NCBI RefSeq assembly: GCF_900155475.1
Contig: NZ_FXAM01000001.1
Coordinates: 917,501-981,500, forward strand
Direction of reading: 5' to 3'
From: Methylomagnum ishizawai
GTDB lineage: Bacteria > Pseudomonadota > Gammaproteobacteria > Methylococcales > Methylococcaceae
DNA: 64,000 bases
Shown here in pieces: positions 39,836-48,367 of this stretch. The notes under the pieces were generated by a model. That model was not told the origin of the DNA and did no database searches. It saw only the letters and a program-made list of their open reading frames with translations. Within the stretch, counting starts at the first letter, position 1. Each line of letters begins with the position of its first letter. A program made the translations under genes and the position numbers.

Positions 39836-40470
39836 GGCACGGCGACCCCAGACTCGCCGCCTGCCTGCCCGGTTTCGAGGCGGTGAGGCGCTATTGGGAC
39901 GAGGGCGAAAGCATGGCCATCGCCAAAATCCTGCCCGGCGAATATTACGTCACCGCCCAGGACGAACAAATCGTGACGGTGCTGGGCTCCTGCGTGGCGG
40001 CCTGTATCCGCGACCGGGTTTTGTGTATCGGTGGCATGAACCATTTCATGCTGCCCTCGATCACCGGCGAGCGGCTGCGGGACGAGCGCTCCGAGATCAT
40101 CGGTTCCGCCACCCGCTATGGCAATTACGCCATGGAGCATCTTATCAACGCCATCCTGGGGCGCGGTGGCCAACGCAAGAACCTGGAGGTCAAGGTGTTC
40201 GGCGGCGGCAAGCTCATGCCGGCCCTGAGCGATGTGGGCGAGCGCAATATCCGTTTCGTCACCGACTATCTGGCCATCGAGCGGATGCCCGTGCTGGCGA
40301 GCGACCTGGGCGATATCTATCCGCGCAAGGTGGTGTTCTATCCCGCCTCGGGCCGGGTGCGGGTCAAGAAGCTCAAGGACGTTCCGGCCACGACGGTGCT
40401 AGGCCGCGAATTGAAGTACCGCGACGCCATCCAGGATGTCGAGGTGCAAGGCGAGGTGGACCTGTTTTGA
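39832..40470 (+). CDS. cheD: Chemoreceptor glutamine deamidase CheD
   Basis: Deamidates specific receptor glutamines to glutamates, creating methylation sites, and can bind CheC/CheY partners. The 212 residues hold the CheD domain with catalytic Cys and His in VTVLGSCVAACIRD and GGMNHFMLP. The conserved VKVFGGGKLM and GRVRVKKL segments follow. The N-terminal 35 residues before the domain are extra. It overlaps cheR by four bases. Its presence matches the F7 class order cheR-cheD-cheB. Confidence 0.95.
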   Translation: MRHGDPRLAACLPGFEAVRRYWDEGESMAIAKILPGEYYVTAQDEQIVTVLGSCVAACIRDRVLCIGGMNHFMLPSITGERLRDERSEIIGSATRYGNYAMEHLINAILGRGGQRKNLEVKVFGGGKLMPALSDVGERNIRFVTDYLAIERMPVLASDLGDIYPRKVVFYPASGRVRVKKLKDVPATTVLGRELKYRDAIQDVEVQGEVDLF

Positions 40471-40478
40471 GCAAGGCC

Positions 40479-41519
40479 ATGAATAGAATTAGGTTGTTGA
40501 TCGTGGACGATTCGGCCCTGATGCGGGCGGTGCTGGGCAGGGTGTTCGATGCGGCCCCGGATATTGAAGTGGTGGGCATGGCCCAGGACCCCTACGACGC
40601 CCGCGACAAGATCAAGGCGTTGAATCCGGACGTGTTGACCCTGGACGTGGAAATGCCGCGCATGGATGGTTTGACCTTCCTGCGTAATCTGATGCGCCTT
40701 AGGCCCATGCCGGTGGTGATGCTGTCCACCCTGACCGCGGAGGGCGCGGAAACCACCTTGCAAGCCCTGGCCTATGGCGCGATGGACTTCATGCAGAAGC
40801 CCGCCGCGGCCTTGGGCGGGGATATTTCCGACTACGCGGCGGAAATCATTAGCAAGGTCCGTACTGCCGCCCGTTGTCCGGTGCGGGCTTTGGAACCGGG
40901 GAGCAGGCAGCCCGCCTCTCCGGTTTTGGCCGTGGCCCCGTCGCGGCGGGGTTTGATCGCGGTGGGCGCTTCGACCGGCGGTACCGAGGCCATCAAGGTG
41001 GTGGTGCGGGGACTGCCCGCGCAGACGCCGCCCGTGGTGGTCAGCCAGCACCTGCCCTTCGCCTTCAGCGCCTCCTTCGCCAAGCACGTGGACCAGGCCG
41101 GGGCGCTGAGGGCCAAACTGGCGGAAGATGGCGAGCCGCTCGCCGCCGGGACCGTCTATATCGCGCCCGGCAACCGCCACCTCCGGGTGTTGCGGCGCGG
41201 CGATGGCTATAGCGCCCGGCTCGACGACGGCGAGCCGGTCAACCGCCACAAGCCCTCGGTGGATGTGATGTTCCGCTCGGTGGCGGAAGTGGCGGGGGCG
41301 GAGGCGGTCGGCGTGTTGCTGACCGGCATGGGCGCGGATGGGGCGCAAGGACTCAAGGCCATGCGCGACGCGGGGGCGGGGACGCTCGCCCAGGACGAGG
41401 CCACCTCGGTGGTGTGGGGAATGCCGGGGGAAGCTTGCAGGATCGGCGCGGCCGGGCGCACGCTGCCCCTCGACAGGATTCCCGCCACTCTTCTCGAAAT
41501 GCTTAACCGACGGCGGTGA
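40479..41519 (+). CDS. cheB: Chemotaxis methylesterase/response regulator CheB
   Basis: Removes receptor methyl groups and can deamidate glutamines; activated by CheA phosphorylation. The 346 residues comprise a receiver domain (Asp10, Asp11, phospho-Asp56 in LDVEMP), a linker (about 130-160) and the methylesterase domain. The catalytic Ser-His-Asp triad is in VGASTGG, SQHLP and GMGADGAQG. The ATG at 40479 is used, with AAGG six bases ahead. An in-frame TTG at 40467 overlaps the cheD stop and is a less likely start. Confidence 0.95.
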   Translation: MNRIRLLIVDDSALMRAVLGRVFDAAPDIEVVGMAQDPYDARDKIKALNPDVLTLDVEMPRMDGLTFLRNLMRLRPMPVVMLSTLTAEGAETTLQALAYGAMDFMQKPAAALGGDISDYAAEIISKVRTAARCPVRALEPGSRQPASPVLAVAPSRRGLIAVGASTGGTEAIKVVVRGLPAQTPPVVVSQHLPFAFSASFAKHVDQAGALRAKLAEDGEPLAAGTVYIAPGNRHLRVLRRGDGYSARLDDGEPVNRHKPSVDVMFRSVAEVAGAEAVGVLLTGMGADGAQGLKAMRDAGAGTLAQDEATSVVWGMPGEACRIGAAGRTLPLDRIPATLLEMLNRRR

Positions 41520-42727
41520 GTATGCAGCAGTTTTTCCGTATCTATCGACTCGCGCTCGGTGCCAGCCTGACCTTGCCCGGCGTGGCCTATACCGCCCATT
41601 CCCCGATGCTGGCGTTGCTGGCTTCCGCCGTGGTGGCGCTGGCCTGGGCCTCGACCGCTTGGCGGGCGGGGACCGACCCGGAGACCGCCGCCACCCCCGA
41701 GGGGGGCTTGCGGAGCGATATCCAGAAGGCCGAGGCGCAATATCTGCGCGAGATGCGCGATTGCGCCCAACAGGAAATGCACAACGTGCAGATCGAACTG
41801 GGCCAGATCAAGACCGTGGTGGCCGACGCCGTCGCTACGCTCAGCCAAAGCTTCAACGGCATCCACGAAATCGCCGACCGCCAGACCCGCATGGTCGGGG
41901 AGTTGTTGGGCGATCTGGCCGCTCCGCTCAACCCGGACGCCGCCGAAAACGAACGCATCACCTTCACCCAGTTGGCGAGCCAGACCGAGCGGGTGCTGAA
42001 CAGCTTCATCGAGTATGTGGTGTTGATCAGCAAGCACAGCATCCAGATGGTGGGCATGGTGGACGAGATCGCGGCTCATATGGACCGGATCGAGAAACTC
42101 TTGGGCGATGTCAAGAAGATCGCCGACCAGACCAACCTCCTGGCCTTGAACGCCGCCATCGAGGCCGCCCGCGCCGGCGAGGCGGGCCGGGGTTTCGCCG
42201 TGGTGGCCGACGAGGTCAGGAACCTCTCGCATTATTCGACCCGGTTCAGCGACGAGATCAGGGGCGTGGTCAACGATTCGAGGGTCAAGATCGCCGCGGC
42301 CAAGGAGATGATCGAGGTGATGGCATCCCAGGATATGAACACCGCCATCGAATCCAAGGCCGGGGTCGATACCATGATGGAAAACATCAAGGTGTTGAAC
42401 CAGGATTTGGAACGGGGGTTGGATTCCATTTCCGGCTTAACCCAGGATATCGGCGAGCGGGTCGGGACGGCGGTGCGGGCCTTGCAGTTCGAGGATATCG
42501 CCCGGCAATTGGTCGAGTATGTGCAGGGCAACCTCAGCCATCTGCGCGAATTGATCAACGAGCATGAGCGCCAGATACTGTCCTTGCATGGTTCGGAAGA
42601 GGAGACCATCGCCGCCCTGCGCAAGAGCCGCCGGGAGATCGAGGAGCTCAAGCTGTCCTGGGCCAGCCGGACCGGCAAGCCGATCCGCCAGCAGGACTTG
42701 GCGGCGGGGGAGATCGAGTTGTTCTAG
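41516..42727 (+). CDS. Short chemoreceptor with CheZ-like D-x3-Q helix and acidic tail
   Basis: Chemoreceptor-like protein of 403 residues with no ligand-binding domain. Two short hydrophobic stretches (about 8-26 and 31-47) are followed by a coiled coil. The signalling hairpin tip is [20 protein letters not shown] (202-221). After the hairpin, residues 321-337 ([17 protein letters not shown]) place Asp327 and Gln331 four apart. The CheZ active site (E. coli Asp143/Gln147) has the same spacing and a similar hydrophobic context. The C-terminus ends GEIELF, reminiscent of the CheY-binding tail of CheZ. No cheZ, cheX or cheC is otherwise present. Start GTG 41516 (four-base overlap with cheB) or ATG 41522. 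The phosphatase idea is inference. Confidence 0.8.
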   Translation: MSMQQFFRIYRLALGASLTLPGVAYTAHSPMLALLASAVVALAWASTAWRAGTDPETAATPEGGLRSDIQKAEAQYLREMRDCAQQEMHNVQIELGQIKTVVADAVATLSQSFNGIHEIADRQTRMVGELLGDLAAPLNPDAAENERITFTQLASQTERVLNSFIEYVVLISKHSIQMVGMVDEIAAHMDRIEKLLGDVKKIADQTNLLALNAAIEAARAGEAGRGFAVVADEVRNLSHYSTRFSDEIRGVVNDSRVKIAAAKEMIEVMASQDMNTAIESKAGVDTMMENIKVLNQDLERGLDSISGLTQDIGERVGTAVRALQFEDIARQLVEYVQGNLSHLRELINEHERQILSLHGSEEETIAALRKSRREIEELKLSWASRTGKPIRQQDLAAGEIELF

Positions 42728-42846
42728 GCCTGTCCCGTATGGATGCGGATGCCCGTTTCCAAGCTCCGCGGGGAACGCCAATGTAGGCGCTCCGCCGCCA
42801 CCGACCGGATGCATTCATTCATCACCAAAATCAGCGAGGAACCCCT

Positions 42847-43149
42847 ATGACGATCAGCAGCCAATTGAGCGGCGACGGTGCCGAAATGATTCTGAGGATC
42901 GACGGACGTTTCGATTTCAGCCAGCATCAAGCCTTCCGCGCCGCCCTGGAGGCGGCGGGTGGTGCCCGCAGTTTCGTGGTGGACCTTGGCCATTCCGAAT
43001 ACATGGACAGCGCGGCCCTGGGAATGTTGTTGCTGCTGTTGGAGAAGGCCGGTGGCAGCCGGGAACGGGTGAGGATCGTCAATCCTAATCCCAATGTCAG
43101 GAAAATCCTGGAGATCGCCAATTTCGACAAACTGTTTACGTTGGCCTAG
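42847..43149 (+). CDS. STAS domain protein (second copy), anti-sigma-factor-antagonist type
   Basis: STAS protein of 100 residues resembling SpoIIAA/RsbV. The segment HSEYMDSAALGMLL has the canonical Asp-Ser, with Ser56 or so as the likely phosphorylation site. Unlike the first STAS copy, it keeps a serine there, so it is more likely to be a working partner-switch component. Its kinase and phosphatase are not in the window. It is the last gene in the chemosensory operon, 119 bases after the second receptor. AGGA lies before the start. Its 3' end overlaps the convergent gene by 14 bases. Confidence 0.85.
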   Translation: MTISSQLSGDGAEMILRIDGRFDFSQHQAFRAALEAAGGARSFVVDLGHSEYMDSAALGMLLLLLEKAGGSRERVRIVNPNPNVRKILEIANFDKLFTLA

Positions 43150-43942
43150 CCGTCCGCGGGGCCAGGAAGGCCCGCCACTCCCCGAACAGGCCGGGATTGG
43201 CGGCGGCGACGACCGAGGTCGGTTTCAAGGCCGTGGCGAGGATGGGCGCGCCATCCAGGGAGGTGGCGCAACCGCCGGCTTCCGCCAGGATCAGGCTGCC
43301 CGCCGCGTAATCCCATAGCTTTTGCCCGCCATGCAGATAGGCATGGAAGCGGCCCGCCGCCAGCCAGCACCATTCCAACGCGCCCGAACCCAGATAGCGG
43401 TGCGAGCTATAGGGCGGATGTAGGGCGAGTTCGGCGGCGAGGGCCGGGTCCAAGCGCTTGAAATCCACCATCGCCAAGCCATGCCGCAAGGGCAGGCCGC
43501 CGCCGTGTCCATCGAGCGGCTGGCCGTTCAGCCACGCGCCCCGGCCTTTCTCGGCGGCGAAGCACTCGTCCCGCACCGGGTCGTAGATCAATCCCAGCAC
43601 CGGCTCCCCGCCCCGCAGCAAGGCCAGGGAGATGCAGAAGAACGGCAGGCCCGCCGCGAAGTTGCTGGTGCCGTCCAGGGGGTCGAGGCACCATAGTCCC
43701 GGCCCGGCCCGGTCCAGCAAGGCCCGTTGCCGGGCTTCGTCCATCTCCTCGCCCAGCAGTTCGAATTGGGGATAACGTTGCTTGAGGGCCAGGGCCAAGC
43801 GGTTTTGCACCGCGAAATCCACTTCGGTGACGATGCTGCCGTCGGGTTTGAAGCTGCGTTCGGCGCGGGCGAAGCGGGGAAGGATTTCTTCCTGGGCGGT
43901 GGTTTTGAGGAGCGGGACGAGGGCGTCGATATCGGGATGCAT
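43136..43942 (-). CDS. Inositol monophosphatase family protein
   Basis: Mg2+-dependent phosphatase of the IMPase/CysQ/FBPase fold. The 268 residues (from ATG 43942, MHPDIDAL) include the metal-binding motifs LGEEMDE, the signature DPLDGTSNFAAGLPFF and the C-terminal KLWDYAAGSLILAEAGG. SuhB starts with the same MHP, which supports this start. An in-frame ATG at 43972 would add ten residues. The substrate may be inositol-1-phosphate, 3'-phosphoadenosine phosphate or a sugar bisphosphate. The 3' end overlaps the STAS gene by 14 bases. Confidence 0.88.
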   Translation of the reverse strand: MHPDIDALVPLLKTTAQEEILPRFARAERSFKPDGSIVTEVDFAVQNRLALALKQRYPQFELLGEEMDEARQRALLDRAGPGLWCLDPLDGTSNFAAGLPFFCISLALLRGGEPVLGLIYDPVRDECFAAEKGRGAWLNGQPLDGHGGGLPLRHGLAMVDFKRLDPALAAELALHPPYSSHRYLGSGALEWCWLAAGRFHAYLHGGQKLWDYAAGSLILAEAGGCATSLDGAPILATALKPTSVVAAANPGLFGEWRAFLAPRTARPT

Positions 43943-44323
43943 GGCGTGTGGCCTGTGCTTGGCGGTGGTCATGGGAGTTATGGCGGATATCGGGCCGCAT
44001 TTCAAGTTGGCGCGAAGCCCTGGCGATCTTTGCGGCGGTCCGGCGGTATCGGTGGGCATCCTCAATATTCCGCACCATGCCTGTGCGTAGAAGCCCTATG
44101 GTGGGGCGGTTTCCGGCGCGTTCCGGGGGGGCTGCGTCCCGCTATATTGTCTTGAAATTTTCATAAGCTTGCTCTGAGATTAAAGGTATAAAATCTGCAA
44201 TACTAAACAGCCCATTTTGAAACAAGGCCCCGCGCTGGTTTATCGGCATTGTTGTTCAACTAACGTTCGACCTTCATCATTAAAGCCCAAAGCGGCTGCA
44301 TAAATTCAGAGGTGCACAAGACC
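43943..44323. other. Intergenic region, AT-rich in its right half
   Basis: This 381-base gap separates the inositol phosphatase start from the small orphan gene. The right half (about 44145-44305) is clearly more AT-rich than the surrounding GC-rich DNA. It includes TATAAAAT at 44187-44194, a likely -10 region for the small gene. A well-spaced -35 is not evident: TTGAAA at 44152-44157 is 29 bases upstream. No coding frame is supported. Confidence 0.4.
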
Positions 44324-44512
44324 ATGTCTTCCGAAGCCAATCCTTCTTTTTTGGTCGATGGCATCAAAACCATCGCCATACATAATGACGTAGCGCGAAT
44401 CCAGTTCATGCAACTCGGCAACGATGGCAAGCCCGAAGACGCCATGGTCCTGCTCGTGCCGCTCAAGCAAGTGGGCCAGATCAGCGAGGCGTTGAGGAAT
44501 ATCCGCAAATAA
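44324..44512 (+). CDS. Small 62-residue protein of unknown function
   Basis: Not recognised. The predicted protein is acidic to neutral, soluble and without Cys, signal peptide or membrane helix. It looks like a compact alpha/beta unit: two strand-like segments (IKTIAIHNDVARIQFMQLG and MVLLVPLK), then an amphipathic helix (QVGQISEALRNIRK). The ATG at 44324 follows AGAGG by 11 bases; a GTG at 44312 is in frame. It has an AT-rich upstream region and one of the strongest terminators in the window after it. It is therefore probably a well-expressed single-gene transcript. Confidence 0.7.
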   Translation: MSSEANPSFLVDGIKTIAIHNDVARIQFMQLGNDGKPEDAMVLLVPLKQVGQISEALRNIRK

Positions 44513-44608
44513 ACCCGCCGCCCCTGTCGGTGATGGCCCGAATCCGCGATCCGGGCGACCGATGTGGGAACAGGCAGGAAGACGCCGCCCCGCTTCACAA
44601 CGGACCGG

Positions 44609-44640
44609 ACCCCGGGAACCCAAGGTTCCCGGGGTTTTTT
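44609..44640 (+). terminator. Strong intrinsic terminator after the 62-residue gene
   Basis: ACCCCGGGAACC (44609-44620) pairs perfectly with GGTTCCCGGGGT (44624-44635), a 12-bp stem with a three-base loop. It is followed by six T (44635-44640). It also faces the convergent lipoprotein gene and could limit read-through into it. Confidence 0.9.
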
Positions 44641-44684
44641 ATGCCCGGGGGTTCCCGGACCGGGTCCGGCGTGGTGCGGGCCGG

Positions 44685-44861
44685 TTATTGTTGTGGCGGG
44701 GCTTCGGGTTGGGCGGGGGCGGGCTGGGTGTTTTCCTTCTTCTTCATCCATTCCGGCCTGCCTTGGGGCGGGGTATTGCCCAAAGGACCCTCGCCGCCGC
44801 AGCCGACCAGCGCCAGCGCGAGACCCGACAATACCCATCCGACCCAATATTTCTTGGACAT
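44685..44861 (-). CDS. Small lipoprotein of unknown function
   Basis: Predicted 58-residue lipoprotein. The signal peptide (about residues 3-20) ends with LVGC, giving lipidated Cys21. The mature part is only about 38 residues. It is Gly/Pro/Gln-rich, ending in a QPAPAQPEAPPQQ-like low-complexity tail with a short basic KKKE patch in the middle. A strong GGAGGT lies before the ATG at 44861. It is encoded 184 bases after the Ser/Thr kinase gene on the same strand. No family is recognised. Confidence 0.7.
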   Translation of the reverse strand: MSKKYWVGWVLSGLALALVGCGGEGPLGNTPPQGRPEWMKKKENTQPAPAQPEAPPQQ

Positions 44862-45045
44862 GGAAACCTCCTCGTAGTGAATAGGGAACCGGCGCGGGCC
44901 GATTCCGCGCCAGGGGGCGGCCCAGCCGCTGGTTGTGCCGATTCGGTCATCGACCACGGTCACGGGCGGGGCAACGCCGTTGGATGTTACCCGCTCTAGG
45001 GCGGTCTTGCCCGATTTCTTGCCATATCCGCCCGTATCGCGGGGT

Positions 45046-46545
45046 TCATGGCAACATCGGTCCGCCGGTCCCGCCCGGAAAACCGTCGGGCACGCAGGCG
45101 AAATAGGCGTGGACCTGCCGACAGCGTCCCGGCTCCGCTGCCCGGTCCGGCGGTTGTATCCAGCAAACCGCGTCCAGCGCCTTGCCTTGGCAGAGGTCGA
45201 TGGCGTTTTGTGGAGGCGGGTAGGGGGGATTGCCGCCGGATTGCAAGCCTTGGGGGGGGCCGGGGGTAGCGGGTGGCCACGAGGTTTCCGCCATACCGCC
45301 CATCCCGGTCGGCCTGAACCACACCAGTCCCGCCACCAATACGCCCACGCCCGCCGCCGCGCCCAGCGCCGGCCAGCTCCAGGCCGGAAGCCGTTGCCTG
45401 GCCGACGGCGGCGCGAGGCTCGCGCCACAACCCGCGCAGCCGAGCAGGCTCAGGCTGATATCGGTCGGCACCGTGTTGCGCTCCCCGCATTCGCGGCAGA
45501 TGAGGCGCAAGCGCCCTGGCGTGGACCATTCCCGTGGTGGCGATGTTGGACGGGGAGCCGGTGCCGCCGCTTTCCCGGCCAGGAGCAGAGCCTTGAATGC
45601 CTGGATCGTTTGCGGACGCTGTTCCGGCTCGATAGCCAAAGCCCGCATGATGGCCTGGCCGACCGCGGGCGTGATCGAGGGTTCCAGTTGTTCCGGCGGC
45701 AGTACCTCGTCCCGGCGGCAGCGGTGGGTGGCTTCCTGGGGTCTTTCCCCGGTCAGGAGATAGTACAGCGTGGCCCCGGCGGCATAGATATCGGTGGAGG
45801 GGCCGAATTCCGCCCGTTCCAGGTATTGCTCGAACGGGGCGAATCCTGGGGTCAGGATCACCGATAGGGTTTGGGAGCCGTGCCCGCCCAAGGCTTGGCG
45901 GGCGGCCCCGAAATCCAGCAGGATCGGGGAGCCGCCCTGGGTCAGATAGATATTGGCGGGTTTGATATCGCGGTGTAGGAAACCCTTGGCGTGGATTTCC
46001 GCCAAACCGTCGAGGATCGGCAGGATAAAGGCCAGGGCCGTGGCCTCGGGGAGTTTGCCGCCGTTGCGCCCCAGGTATTCGGTCAGGGATATCCCCTCGT
46101 AATAATCCATGGCGAGATAGGCGGTATTGTTCTGTTGGAAAAACTCCCGGACCCGGACCACGTTGGGGTGGCTGAATTTGCACAGGGTGCGGGCCTCTTG
46201 CAGGAATTGCCCCATCCCGTAATTGAACCGCTCGCTGTCCTCGCCGCCATGGGGGACGACCTTGAGGTTCAGGGTATCGCGGACCGCCAGGCCGCGGGGC
46301 AGGTATTCCTTGATCGCCAAGGGGGTGTGTAGTACCAAATCCAAGGCCAGATAGGTGATGCCGAAGCCGCCGGGATGGCCCAGGATACGTCCGATCAGGA
46401 ATTTGTTGTTGAGGATGGTCTGGTAGGGCAGGGCGAACACATTCCGCTGCGGGTCCGGTCGATAACCGCATCGGGGACAGCGGGCCGAGTTGCCCTTGTC
46501 CTGCATGCAGCCCATGCATAAATCACCGAAATCATCGACATCCAT
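45046..46545 (-). CDS. Membrane Ser/Thr protein kinase with two zinc ribbons
   Basis: Eukaryotic-like (Hanks-type) protein kinase of 499 residues. An N-terminal zinc ribbon (Cys10, Cys13, Cys23, Cys26) precedes the kinase domain (about 48-320). That domain has glycine loop GHPGGFG, Lys79 in AIKEY, catalytic HRDIKPANIY (191-200, Asp193) and DFG at 211-213. A second zinc ribbon (Cys350, Cys353, Cys370, Cys373) lies just before one membrane helix (about 391-411). The outer tail of about 88 residues has four cysteines (452, 461, 475, 484) that could form two disulfides. Start: ATG 46545; the frame extends upstream without signal. Substrates unknown. Confidence 0.88.
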   Translation of the reverse strand: MDVDDFGDLCMGCMQDKGNSARCPRCGYRPDPQRNVFALPYQTILNNKFLIGRILGHPGGFGITYLALDLVLHTPLAIKEYLPRGLAVRDTLNLKVVPHGGEDSERFNYGMGQFLQEARTLCKFSHPNVVRVREFFQQNNTAYLAMDYYEGISLTEYLGRNGGKLPEATALAFILPILDGLAEIHAKGFLHRDIKPANIYLTQGGSPILLDFGAARQALGGHGSQTLSVILTPGFAPFEQYLERAEFGPSTDIYAAGATLYYLLTGERPQEATHRCRRDEVLPPEQLEPSITPAVGQAIMRALAIEPEQRPQTIQAFKALLLAGKAAAPAPRPTSPPREWSTPGRLRLICRECGERNTVPTDISLSLLGCAGCGASLAPPSARQRLPAWSWPALGAAAGVGVLVAGLVWFRPTGMGGMAETSWPPATPGPPQGLQSGGNPPYPPPQNAIDLCQGKALDAVCWIQPPDRAAEPGRCRQVHAYFACVPDGFPGGTGGPMLP

Positions 46546-46835
46546 AGGGGGGGCGGTTCTGTTGGGGTGGGTCGAGGGGTTTTTGGAACCAGCGTTCGCG
46601 CTGTCCAGATCGGGGGATGGTATTACAGCCGGGCGGGTGCCGCATCCGCCTTCGACAGCCGTTTCCCCGGTGCCTGGGCCGGGACGGCGGACGGCCCGGC
46701 TACTGCCCTCAACTTGCCCCCCCGGAAGCCAAATGTAAAAATACCCGGCCATTTGGCAGGCCGCAAACCGCGGATTCCAAGGCCCGGAGGGCCAGCGCCG
46801 CCCTGTTCTCCAATTCCAACCACGAGCCATCAGCC

Positions 46836-47528
46836 ATGAACGATTTCTGGATCGCGCCTTCCATCCTTTCCGCCGACTTCGCCCGCTTGGGCGAGGAAGT
46901 GGCGAACGTCCTCGAATCCGGCGCGGATGTGGTCCATTTCGATGTGATGGACAACCATTATGTGCCCAACCTGACCATCGGCCCCCTGGTCTGCGAAGCC
47001 CTCCGCAAATACGGCGTCACCGCTCCCATCGACGTGCATCTGATGGTGAAGCCAGTGGACCGTATCATCCCCGATTTCCTCAAGGCCGGGGCCAGCTATA
47101 TCACCTTCCACCCGGAAGCCTCCGAGCATATCGACCGCAGCCTGCAACTCATCAAGGATGGCGGGGCCAAGTGCGGCTTGGTGTTCAATCCGGCCACCCC
47201 GCTCGACGTGCTGGAATATACCTTGGCGAAGGTGGACATGATCCTGTTGATGTCGGTCAACCCCGGTTTCGGCGGCCAGAAATTCATCCCCTACGTGCTG
47301 GACAAGGCCCGCAAGGTGCGCGAGATGATCGACAACTCGGGCCGCGATATCCGCCTGGAAATCGACGGCGGCGTCGGCCCGGCCAATATCGCCGAAGTGG
47401 CGCGGGCGGGCGTGGATACCTTCGTGGCCGGTTCCGCCGTGTTCGGCGCGGGCCAGGCGGGCGACCCGAACCGTTATAACAGCATCATCCAGGCCATGCG
47501 CGACGAACTGGCCAAGGTCCGCAACTGA
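46836..47528 (+). CDS. rpe: Ribulose-phosphate 3-epimerase
   Basis: Interconverts ribulose-5-phosphate and xylulose-5-phosphate in the pentose phosphate pathway (and ribulose monophosphate or Calvin cycles). The 230-residue TIM barrel starts [16 protein letters not shown]. Metal and catalytic residues are in [21 protein letters not shown] and [15 protein letters not shown], and the phosphate site is in LEIDGGVG. The ATG at 46836 fits the family start. The stop overlaps gph (TGATG). Confidence 0.97.
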   Translation: MNDFWIAPSILSADFARLGEEVANVLESGADVVHFDVMDNHYVPNLTIGPLVCEALRKYGVTAPIDVHLMVKPVDRIIPDFLKAGASYITFHPEASEHIDRSLQLIKDGGAKCGLVFNPATPLDVLEYTLAKVDMILLMSVNPGFGGQKFIPYVLDKARKVREMIDNSGRDIRLEIDGGVGPANIAEVARAGVDTFVAGSAVFGAGQAGDPNRYNSIIQAMRDELAKVRN

Positions 47529-48205
47529 TGCTGCCCGCCCGGCCCGGACTGGTTGTCTTCGATCTCGATGGCACCTTGGTGGACAGCGCCCCCGATATCG
47601 CCCAGGCGGTGGATATCATGCTGGGCCGCCTGGGTTTGCCGGAGGCGGGCGAGGTCCGGGTGCGAGGCTGGGTTGGCAATGGCGTCGAGATGCTGGTCAA
47701 ACGCGCCCTGACCGGCGCGGTGCGGCCCGCGGGCGAACCGCCCCGGTTCCGCGAAGCCCTGGCCTGGTTCATGGACGCCTACGCCGAGCATATGTGCGAC
47801 CGGAGCCGCTTATATCCGGGGGTGAGGGATGGCTTGGCGCGGATCAAGGCCGGGGGCTTCCCGACCGCCTGCGTCACCAACAAGCATTCCCGTTTCACCC
47901 AAACCCTGTTGGAACAACTCGGTCTCGCGCCCTATCTCGATTTCGTCGGCAGTGGCGACCAATTCGCCCAGCACAAACCCCACCCGGAACCTTTGCTCAA
48001 GACCGCCGCCCATTTCGGCATCGCGCCTGCCCAGAGCCTGATGGTGGGCGATTCGGCCAACGACGCCGAGGCCGCGCACCGGGCCGGGTTCATGCTGGCG
48101 CTGGTGCCTTATGGGTATCATGGCGCGGTCGATCTCGCGGCTTTGGAGCCGGACGTGGTGGTGAAATCCATCGCGGAATTGCCGGGTTTGTTCGAGGCCC
48201 TCTGA
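47528..48205 (+). CDS. gph: Phosphoglycolate phosphatase
   Basis: HAD-superfamily phosphatase that removes 2-phosphoglycolate. The 225 residues contain motif I FDLDGTLVDSAPD (nucleophile Asp12), motif II in CVTNKH, the motif III Lys in HKPHPEPLL, and motif IV GDSANDAEAA. The start overlaps the rpe stop by one base, the standard rpe-gph pairing. rpe-gph-trpE order is common in proteobacteria, although trpE has a 162-base gap before it and may have a separate promoter. Confidence 0.94.
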   Translation: MLPARPGLVVFDLDGTLVDSAPDIAQAVDIMLGRLGLPEAGEVRVRGWVGNGVEMLVKRALTGAVRPAGEPPRFREALAWFMDAYAEHMCDRSRLYPGVRDGLARIKAGGFPTACVTNKHSRFTQTLLEQLGLAPYLDFVGSGDQFAQHKPHPEPLLKTAAHFGIAPAQSLMVGDSANDAEAAHRAGFMLALVPYGYHGAVDLAALEPDVVVKSIAELPGLFEAL

Positions 48206-48367
48206 TTTTACTTTTGCCCACATGACTTGCATGATCCCCATGCCCCCACTCCTAGAACGATGGCGTCTCCAGCCCGCAACCCCTGAATAACCGGGCGGCG
48301 TTCCAGCGCTTGGCCCGGTACGGCTTATCGCCGGATTCTCCCGGCCAAACCCACGATTGGAAACACC

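Noticed and set aside
44187-44194. Full sigma-70 promoter for the 62-residue gene.
   Set aside because: The -10-like TATAAAAT is good, but the nearest TTGAAA is 29 bases upstream, too far for a standard promoter. It is therefore only mentioned within the intergenic entry.
44312-44512. Assignment of the 62-residue protein to DUF3467.
   Set aside because: The helix at the end is vaguely similar, but the strands and length do not match well enough to claim the family.
48206-48367. A possible trp leader peptide and attenuator before trpE.
   Set aside because: No short frame with tandem Trp codons and no terminator/antiterminator pair was found.
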